A stretch of DNA of 37,624 nucleotides, from the NCBI GenBank assembly GCA_034439655.1, contig JAWXAU010000103.1, positions 1-37,624 on the forward strand, written 5' to 3'. A program made the translations under genes and the position numbers. Positions 32,068 through 37,624 of the stretch are shown piece after piece. Source of the DNA: Bacteroidota bacterium (lineage in GTDB: Bacteria; Bacteroidota; Bacteroidia; UKL13-3). Position 1 is the stretch's first letter, and the number at the start of each line of letters is the position of its first letter. The notes beneath the pieces were generated by a model. That model was not told the origin of the DNA. It saw only the letters and a list, made by a program, of their open reading frames with translations, and searched no databases.

Positions 32068-32075
32068 CAAAATTA
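32068..32075 (-). promoter_or_regulatory. -7 promoter element of the PorV/PorQ-like gene (TAATTTTG)
   Basis: An exact TAnnTTTG match on the minus strand with only 4 bases between it and the ATG at 32063. This predicts a leaderless transcript. Confidence 0.45.
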
Positions 32076-32118
32076 CTTGTTTTTATTGAAGATTCGTTTT
32101 TTGTGAAAAGGGTTGCAT

Positions 32119-32126
32119 TACATTTG
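32119..32126 (+). promoter_or_regulatory. -7 promoter element of the AMP-ligase operon (TACATTTG)
   Basis: An exact TAnnTTTG match 9 bases before ATG 32136. The nearest TTG (32101-32103) is 15 bases upstream, a little close. Confidence 0.5.
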
Positions 32127-32135
32127 TAGCTTATT

Positions 32136-33404
32136 ATGGACACGCTACAATGGCTCAATCACAAAGGACTTATGATGGTTCAAGGCAATGAGCAAGTTAA
32201 CTACGAACAGTTTTGTGAAAAAGTTATTGTAAGAGCCAAAGAACATGAGCGTCTTAACTTGCCTCGCACCATAGCCCTAAAAGCAGACTATAGCATTAAT
32301 TATTGGGTCGACTTTTTTACACTGCTATATAATAAGCATATAGTTTTTCCTTACCTGGGGCAAACGCCTACATACCCTTGGCTTGAGGGAGTGTATGCAA
32401 ACGGAAGTATTATAATAATAAAAGATTTAGAAAGATACGAAGAGCTCGATGCGTTTGCCTCAACCCAGCAAGCAGGCTTGGTATTAGAAACCTCAGGTAC
32501 CTCGGGCAATAAGAAAGTGGTATTGCACAACTTTAATATTATTGCACAAAAGTATACAAAACTGCACCGCAAGTTTAAAACAGTTTTGGTGTTTAGCCCC
32601 GAGCATATTTCGGGTATAGAAACTTTGTTAAGTATTATAATACCGGGCGGCACTATTATAATACCCACCGACCAAAGCATAAATACAATCTGTACTACCA
32701 TTGCCGCCGAAAAAATAGACCTTCTGGCTTGCACCCCGTCGTTCATTAGACTAGTTATGGTTTCGGGCAATATAGAAAAACTTAAAAGTATACAAATACT
32801 AAACCTGGGTGGCGAACGCAGCGATGAGAAACTATTATATAAGTTGCAAGAATGTCTTCCACATACGCACATTCACCAAGCCTTTGGCACTACGGAGACC
32901 ACTAATATTAGAACCTATTCGCAAGAGGGAAGTATATATTTCAAACCTGGAAAAGAAGGAGAGGATTATATGATAAAAGAAGATATATTGTGGTTAAAAA
33001 CTACACCCAGTATTATATGTTTTATAATAGGCAAACCTATAATAGAAAATGGATGGATATGCACCAATGACAGAGTGGAACAAGACAACGAAGGTTATAT
33101 AAAAATACTCGGTCGTAAAGAAGACACCATCAATATAGGAGGCGAAAAAGTAGACCCTGCCGAAGTTGAAAATACTATTATAAAAATGGGTGGTATTATA
33201 TCGGTAAAAGTATATGGTGAAGAAGATATGATTATGGGCAAAAAACTAGTAGCACATATCTATATAGAAAAAGGGCAAACACTCACCAAACAAGCCATCG
33301 TGCAGTTTTGTAAAATCCTTTTGCCCGACTACAAAATACCTGTAAAATTTCACATACGCACCGATTTGGCCCTAACTTCGCGGCTCAAAATAACACATAC
33401 ATGA
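32136..33404 (+). CDS. AMP-forming acyl/aryl-CoA ligase family protein
   Basis: The protein has 422 residues. The ATP-binding loop TSGTSGNKK is at 119-128, the adenylate motif AFGTTETTNI at about 249-258, and the hinge region INIGGEKVDPAEVENTI at about 340-356. These are the marks of the ANL superfamily, which activates a carboxylic acid as an acyl-AMP and normally passes it to CoA or a carrier. It is shorter than most acyl-CoA ligases (about 500-550), mainly in the N-terminal domain, close to MenE in size. No menaquinone, carrier-protein or polyketide gene is near, so the substrate is unknown. The C-terminal LALTSRLKIT has only a rough likeness to the usual GK-lysine motif. The stop overlaps the next gene by 4 bases (ATGA). 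Confidence 0.85.
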   Translation: MDTLQWLNHKGLMMVQGNEQVNYEQFCEKVIVRAKEHERLNLPRTIALKADYSINYWVDFFTLLYNKHIVFPYLGQTPTYPWLEGVYANGSIIIIKDLERYEELDAFASTQQAGLVLETSGTSGNKKVVLHNFNIIAQKYTKLHRKFKTVLVFSPEHISGIETLLSIIIPGGTIIIPTDQSINTICTTIAAEKIDLLACTPSFIRLVMVSGNIEKLKSIQILNLGGERSDEKLLYKLQECLPHTHIHQAFGTTETTNIRTYSQEGSIYFKPGKEGEDYMIKEDILWLKTTPSIICFIIGKPIIENGWICTNDRVEQDNEGYIKILGRKEDTINIGGEKVDPAEVENTIIKMGGIISVKVYGEEDMIMGKKLVAHIYIEKGQTLTKQAIVQFCKILLPDYKIPVKFHIRTDLALTSRLKITHT

Positions 33405-34459
33405 AAAAACAATTACTTTTAAGTTTACTGATAGCTTGCTGCTCGGCATCGGCACAAAAAATATATGTGGAAGATATGCAGGTGGTTCGAAATCTATTAC
33501 CCACACTTCCAAGCACAATTGAGGCAGTAAAAAAAGCCTGCACAACAGCCAACTGCACTAACATAAAAGACAGAGTAGCTATATCCCTTAAGCTAAGAAT
33601 GGATTCTATGAGTATGCCGCAAGCTATGGTTATGGAAGAGCCAGGCAATGGGCCTATGGAATTGTTAACCCCCGGGCTACCAGATAAAGTAAAGGAAAAG
33701 GGCGAGGCCGTGACTAAAAGTATTGATTCGATGGAGACCCTGCTACAAAAAGAGAAAATACTCACCATCAAAAACGGGAAATCAGACTACCATGAAACAC
33801 CCGCATACGGTAAAGCATTGAAAGAACTTTCCAGTAGACTCAAAACCCCTGTCATATCAAACGCTTATTACCACATGAACTATCAAGAAAGAGAAACATA
33901 TAGAGATTCGCTATATACGCTATTGGGAATTGACAGGGTAAAAACGAACCACTTGCTTGCCTATGAAAAATTGATTTTTGAAAAAAACAGGAAGAATATA
34001 TTTGAGGTGATTAGTATAGCTAGTGAACAGCAACGCAAGTTCACAGAAATTCAGAACAAGTGTACCACCGAGATAAAAACCCATAAAGATTCCACCCATA
34101 AAAAATTCAATGATATAACTTTATGGAAGCAAAAGGAATTGGCTAAAGCAAAAACGCCGGCAGAGAAAACAAGCATTAACCAGCAAGCAGCAACTAAAAA
34201 CCAAAAGCTTTTGAGCACCACGCATTCCTTGCTAATAGTGCGTTATGATATTTTAACCCGCCTATATGATGAGCAATTAATCGTTCTTAACGAGACTTTG
34301 AAAAATTATGAATTTGGGAATAACGCAACGATAAACCAAGAAAAACAAATGCAGAATATGGTTGCACAGTCGCAGTTAACGGGTTACTTAACTATGGGCA
34401 CCCTTACCGATTTTTGTGCTTTCGCTCACGAAACCATTATAAAGTATAGCAGCAAATAA
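33401..34459 (+). CDS. Secreted alpha-helical protein of unknown function
   Basis: The protein has 352 residues with signal peptide ([18 protein letters not shown]). The rest is mostly polar and predicted helical, with coiled-coil-like stretches (for example [20 protein letters not shown], residues about 225-245) and many Lys, Glu and Thr. No domain is recognised. It is translationally coupled to the AMP-forming ligase (4-base ATGA overlap) and is followed 10 bases later by the thioredoxin-domain gene, so it lies in the middle of a three-gene operon. The coupling suggests a shared task with the ligase, but one protein is exported and the other cytoplasmic, so a direct link is not obvious. Confidence 0.75.
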   Translation: MKKQLLLSLLIACCSASAQKIYVEDMQVVRNLLPTLPSTIEAVKKACTTANCTNIKDRVAISLKLRMDSMSMPQAMVMEEPGNGPMELLTPGLPDKVKEKGEAVTKSIDSMETLLQKEKILTIKNGKSDYHETPAYGKALKELSSRLKTPVISNAYYHMNYQERETYRDSLYTLLGIDRVKTNHLLAYEKLIFEKNRKNIFEVISIASEQQRKFTEIQNKCTTEIKTHKDSTHKKFNDITLWKQKELAKAKTPAEKTSINQQAATKNQKLLSTTHSLLIVRYDILTRLYDEQLIVLNETLKNYEFGNNATINQEKQMQNMVAQSQLTGYLTMGTLTDFCAFAHETIIKYSSK

Positions 34460-34469
34460 TCAAATCCTT

Positions 34470-36479
34470 TTGAAAACCCACACCAACAGACTTATACATG
34501 CACTGAGTCCCTATTTGCTGCAACACGCCTACAATCCAGTCGATTGGCATGAGTGGGGAGATGAGGCTTGGAAAAAGGCCAAGGAAGAAAACAAGTTGGT
34601 ATTGGTTAGTATTGGTTATTCGGCCTGCCACTGGTGCCATGTTATGGAGCACGAATCGTTTGAAAGCGAAGAGGTTGCCGATATAATGAATAAGTCTATT
34701 ATTAGTATTAAAGTAGACCGAGAGGAGCGGCCCGATGTGGACCAAGTATATATGGACGCCTGCCAGCTTATTACAGGGCGAGGAGGTTGGCCGTTAAATG
34801 TAATTTGCCTGCCCGATGGCAGACCAATTCATGCGGGAACGTATTTCCCAAAAGCACATTGGATGGACACGATAAAAAAACTCTCCGACTTTTATATTCA
34901 AGACCCCGCAAAGGCTGATGAATATGCCACAAAGCTCACGGAGGGTATGGCAAATATAGAAACGGTAAGTATTAAAAACGAAAACGCAGAACTCACAAAT
35001 AATACTGACGATATATATCACAACCTACAAAAAGCATTCGATATAACCCTAGGCGGCCTTGGTTATGTTCCCAAGTTTCCCATGCCCCCTGTTTGGAATT
35101 TTGTCTTGGATTATCACAGTAAAACCTGCAACGAAATAGCCAAAGTACAATTATTCCAAACCCTCTCAAAAATGGCAATGGGTGGTATATACGATCAACT
35201 AGCGGGAGGCTTTGCTCGTTATTCGGTTGATGGCGAATGGAAAGTTCCCCATTTTGAAAAAATGTTATATGATAATGCTCAGCTGCTTAGTTTATATAGC
35301 AGGACATATCCATTATATAAAGAACCGTTGTTTAAAGAAACCGCAAAAGGAATTATAGATTTTGCGATGACGGAATTATATAGCAACGATGGTCTTTTCT
35401 ATTCGGCACTGGATGCTGATAGCGAAGGAATAGAAGGAAAATACTATGTGTGGAGTGAGGAAGAAATAACCTTACTATTGGGCGATAATAGCAAACATTT
35501 TATTACCTTTTTTGCCGTAGGAGGAGCAGGCTTTTGGGAACACGACTATAATATATTGTTGCAAACAAAGCCCATTGAAATATATTGCCAAGATAACCAA
35601 CTAGAACTTGAAGAATTTAAAAACTATATACTAGCCTGCAAAAAACTCCTTCTTGCTGAGCGAAGCAAGAGAATTAAACCAGGACTTGACGATAAAATTA
35701 TTGTTTCGTGGAATTGCCTAATGGCAAAGGGCTTGATACATGCTCATAAATATTTTGGGAACGAGGAATATATTATAACTGCCGAAAAGTGCATCAATAA
35801 AATTATAGAGATCGCCTTAGATATAGAGCTGAATCTAAACCGCATCATCAAAAACGGACAATCAAAAATCTCTGGGTTCTTAGAAGACTATTCTTATATA
35901 ATAGATGTGTTACTTGAACTTTATCAGGTTACAGGCAAAGAATATTATGTAGAACTTGCAAAAAACTTGACAGAAAAAACCGAGGCGGATTTTTACGATA
36001 AAGAAGCAGGTCTATTTTGTTTTATTTCAAAAAAAGGTGAGCAGCTTATTGTTAAAAAGTTTGACACAACAGACGATGTGATGCCCTGTGCCAATGCGGT
36101 AATGGCGACGAACTTGTTGAAGCTTGGGCATTATTATGCGAATACAAATTGGATAAACAGAGCGAAGGAAATGCTGAACAAGGTAAATCCGCAATTTGTG
36201 AAATTCCCCACAGGCTATGCCCATTGGCTACAGCTACAATTGGTGGTTGAAACAGAGTTGGTGCAATGGGTTTATATAGGTCGGCCTACAGAACTACAAT
36301 TACAAAACTATATATTGCCTGGAGTAATATTTGCGTTCGCCAATAACGACAGCAAATTACCTTTGGTTTCAGGAAAAGTAGGCAATGACCCCGCAAAAAA
36401 ACATTATATATGCAAGGGAAATACTTGCTTACCGCCAGTACACAGCATAGAAGAAGCTTTAAGTCTTTGTTTTTCATAA
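34470..36479 (+). CDS. YyaL/DUF255-type thioredoxin-domain protein
   Basis: The protein has 669 residues, the usual length of the YyaL/SSP411 (human SPATA20) family. The N-terminus [21 protein letters not shown] is diagnostic and fixes the TTG start at 34470. A thioredoxin-like domain at about 15-165 carries Cys53-His-Trp-Cys56 in [16 protein letters not shown]. The rest is a six-hairpin (alpha/alpha toroid) glycosidase/epimerase-like domain, with [30 protein letters not shown] and [15 protein letters not shown]. The family is widespread but its reaction is not settled; a redox or carbohydrate role is only inferred. No signal peptide is present. It is the last gene of the operon beginning at 32136. 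Confidence 0.93.
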   Translation: MKTHTNRLIHALSPYLLQHAYNPVDWHEWGDEAWKKAKEENKLVLVSIGYSACHWCHVMEHESFESEEVADIMNKSIISIKVDREERPDVDQVYMDACQLITGRGGWPLNVICLPDGRPIHAGTYFPKAHWMDTIKKLSDFYIQDPAKADEYATKLTEGMANIETVSIKNENAELTNNTDDIYHNLQKAFDITLGGLGYVPKFPMPPVWNFVLDYHSKTCNEIAKVQLFQTLSKMAMGGIYDQLAGGFARYSVDGEWKVPHFEKMLYDNAQLLSLYSRTYPLYKEPLFKETAKGIIDFAMTELYSNDGLFYSALDADSEGIEGKYYVWSEEEITLLLGDNSKHFITFFAVGGAGFWEHDYNILLQTKPIEIYCQDNQLELEEFKNYILACKKLLLAERSKRIKPGLDDKIIVSWNCLMAKGLIHAHKYFGNEEYIITAEKCINKIIEIALDIELNLNRIIKNGQSKISGFLEDYSYIIDVLLELYQVTGKEYYVELAKNLTEKTEADFYDKEAGLFCFISKKGEQLIVKKFDTTDDVMPCANAVMATNLLKLGHYYANTNWINRAKEMLNKVNPQFVKFPTGYAHWLQLQLVVETELVQWVYIGRPTELQLQNYILPGVIFAFANNDSKLPLVSGKVGNDPAKKHYICKGNTCLPPVHSIEEALSLCFS

Positions 36480-36504
36480 ATAATACGCCTCCCTTTTTTT
36501 TTAG

Positions 36505-36537
36505 TTTGGAATATTGGACTTATAATGGTTATTTTTG
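36505..36537 (+). promoter_or_regulatory. Promoter of the tRNA cluster (TTTG-N21-TATTTTTG)
   Basis: TTTG (36505-36508), a 21-base spacer and TATTTTTG (36530-36537, an exact TAnnTTTG match) lie 16 bases before tRNA-Ser. No further promoter is visible before the embedded protein gene. Confidence 0.65.
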
Positions 36538-36553
36538 CAGCCCTTTAAAAAAC

Positions 36554-36642
<89 letters not shown>

Positions 36643-36663
36643 CTCAAAAGAAAAAAAAGACCG

Positions 36664-37062
36664 ATGTTTGATTTTGAAAAATTGGATATTTACCAAACTG
36701 CCCAAAAGCAAACATTGGACTCGATGAATTATATGAGGGAACACCAGTTGGACGAGCATCTTGCAGCACAGTGGAAGCGTGCCGCTTTAATGTTACTAAC
36801 CAACCTCACACAAGGCACGGGCCGTGTGAATCCCGCCGACAAGAGGCACTTTTATACACATGCCAGAGGCTTTGTGTTTGAGTGCACCACCATCATCAAC
36901 CTACTGCGTGATATGGGCCAAATGGAAGAGGCTCGTCACCAAGAATTTTATGATAGGTATGAAACGCTTTCAAAAGGTCTGCTGGCCATGTACCGAAGTT
37001 TTAACAAAACAGGACAGCAACCCTATGCAAGCCGTCAAGAAAATCCAGGTATCCACCAGTAA
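36664..37062 (+). CDS. Four-helix-bundle protein (23S rRNA intervening-sequence protein family)
   Basis: The protein has 132 residues from ATG 36664; the frame also runs back through the tRNA gene, which cannot be coding. It is highly helical, and WKRAALMLLTNLTQGTGRVN followed by DKRHFYTHARGFVFECTTII matches the usual pattern of the family (RRAAxSIPxNIAEGxGR, then FxxxARGSxxE). The C-terminal tail (KTGQQPYASRQENPG) is polar. Known relatives are encoded inside intervening sequences of 23S rRNA genes or as free copies in Bacteroidota; their molecular role is unclear. Here the gene lies between tRNA-Ser (21-base gap) and tRNA-Pro (31-base gap), so it is probably transcribed with them. Confidence 0.78.
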   Translation: MFDFEKLDIYQTAQKQTLDSMNYMREHQLDEHLAAQWKRAALMLLTNLTQGTGRVNPADKRHFYTHARGFVFECTTIINLLRDMGQMEEARHQEFYDRYETLSKGLLAMYRSFNKTGQQPYASRQENPGIHQ

Positions 37063-37093
37063 TGGTTGGCCTAGTATAACAATAAAAAGAGAT

Positions 37094-37167
37094 CGGGGTT
37101 TAGTTCAGCCCGGTAGAATGCCTGCTTTGGGAGCAGGAGGCCGCAGGTTCGAATCCTGCAACCCCGA
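37094..37167 (+). tRNA. tRNA-Pro(TGG)
   Basis: The gene spans 74 bases. The acceptor stem CGGGGTT pairs with AACCCCG, discriminator A. The anticodon arm CCTGC-TTTGGGA-GCAGG gives TGG (37128-37130). The T arm has GCAGGTTCGAATCCTGC. CCA is not encoded. Confidence 0.97.
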
Positions 37168-37210
37168 CTTTTTTTATTAATAATATATTGAAAGAAGAGC
37201 TTTAAAATTT

Positions 37211-37284
37211 GCCCTCATAGCTCAGCTGGATAGAGCAACGGTTTTCTAAACCGTAGGCCGTAGGTTCGAGTCCTACTGGGGGTA
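37211..37284 (+). tRNA. tRNA-Arg(TCT)
   Basis: The gene spans 74 bases. The acceptor GCCCTCA pairs with TGGGGGT, including G-U pairs at positions 1 and 5; discriminator A. The anticodon arm ACGGT-TTTCTAA-ACCGT gives TCT (37245-37247). The T arm is GTAGGTTCGAGTCCTAC. CCA is not encoded. It lies 43 bases after tRNA-Pro, in the same direction. Confidence 0.96.
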
Positions 37285-37319
37285 CTTAATACCAGTCAAA
37301 TTTATTGCTGTAATCTAAC

Positions 37320-37340
37320 CAAAGAAGAATATTCTTTGTT
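37320..37340 (+). terminator. Possible terminator of the tRNA cluster
   Basis: CAAAGAA (37320-37326) pairs with TTCTTTG (37332-37338) around a 5-base loop, followed by T-containing AT-rich sequence. The stem is short and AT-rich, so the call is weak. Confidence 0.3.
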
Positions 37341-37411
37341 GTAATATTATTTTACAAATGTTAAACGAACAATATTTTTGCAATATAGTTAAATGCAAGC
37401 TTGCTAGCACC

Positions 37412-37534
37412 TTAGTCATTTTCCATATTTCGCCAGTGTTCAGTAGTCCAATGATCAATATACTCACTATAGTATTCTCCTTTAACACCGGCTCTGCTTG
37501 TGCCATCGGGATGAGAGTATGTATATAGCGGAAG
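37412..37534 (-). pseudogene. Possible gene remnant of about 40 codons
   Basis: Between an in-frame TAA at the complement of 37535-37537 and a TAA at 37412-37414 the minus strand is open and reads like protein: YTYSHPDGTSRAGVKGEYY, then SEYIDHWTTEHWRNMEND. It has no ATG, GTG or TTG start near its 5' end. It may be the tail of a decayed gene or a very short protein with an unusual start. The remaining bases to the window end hold nothing I recognise. Confidence 0.25.
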
Positions 37535-37624
37535 TTAAAACATACTTTATAGCAACAGCAGAAGTTTGCCTAATAAAAGCCCCAAAATGTAGCCACTAAA
37601 AGTTGATAACTTTGTTAATAAATA

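Noticed and set aside
37315-37506. 63-residue minus-strand open frame at the right end
   Set aside because: Its composition is not protein-like, and it overlaps a better frame reported as a remnant.

Overview
The window is a chromosomal segment of a member of the Bacteroidota (my guess is a Sphingobacteriales/Chitinophagales-like lineage; the order is not proven by anything here). The evidence is a giant secreted protein with a type B gliding-motility/type IX secretion (T9SS) C-terminal sorting domain, a PorV/PorQ-family outer-membrane protein, an OstA-like LPS-transport protein, a long Bacteroidota-style signal peptidase I, AT-rich DNA with many TAT/ATA codons, no Shine-Dalgarno pattern, several TTG starts, and many copies of the Bacteroidota promoter (TTG, about 19-21 bases, TAnnTTTG). 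No rRNA, CRISPR array, phage or intact insertion sequence was seen.

Layout. 1-1500 (minus): gmk with a translationally coupled secreted-protein gene that is interrupted by an in-frame TAG and stays open to the window edge. 1.6-4.9 kb (plus): pdhA, a membrane-anchored TPR protein and a strong terminator, then ribH-fmt overlapping by 4 bases. 4.8-14.4 kb (minus): an MFS-like transporter, a small secreted protein, a 6.1-kb gene for a PKD/fibronectin-like T9SS cargo, and tilS. 14.4-18.9 kb (plus): an OstA-like protein, a 63-residue membrane protein between a perfect palindrome and a terminator, lepB, and a zinc-free MDR oxidoreductase. 18.9-21.6 kb: an AlbA_2-type regulator (minus), then an ECF sigma factor overlapping a membrane protein with an anti-sigma-like layout (plus). 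21.7-25.3 kb (minus): an alpha-oxoamine synthase (serine palmitoyltransferase-like) and recQ, separated by a 103-bp REP-like element. 25.6-30.4 kb: rsmA, alanine dehydrogenase, a GT39-like glycosyltransferase (minus) and an M20 amidohydrolase whose start lies 10 bases from the glycosyltransferase start. 30.4-31.0 kb is gene-free and carries two related GC-rich palindromes. 31.0-36.5 kb: a PorV/PorQ-like gene (minus) diverging from an operon of AMP-forming ligase, secreted coiled-coil protein and YyaL/DUF255 thioredoxin-domain protein. 36.5-37.3 kb: tRNA-Ser(GCT), a four-helix-bundle protein gene, tRNA-Pro(TGG) and tRNA-Arg(TCT).

How the genes fit together. Most are housekeeping: nucleotide, riboflavin and pyruvate metabolism, initiator-tRNA formylation, tRNA and rRNA modification, signal peptide cleavage. 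A second theme is the cell envelope: T9SS cargo, PorV-like protein, OstA, LepB, the sigma/barrel pair, a possible sphingolipid enzyme and the glycosyltransferase. The points I would follow up first are the amber-interrupted secreted gene at the left edge, the protein gene inside the tRNA cluster, the sigma factor/TM-barrel pair, the ligase-secreted protein-YyaL operon, and the many promoters that leave little or no 5' leader. I did not find a clearly new multi-gene defence or biosynthetic system.
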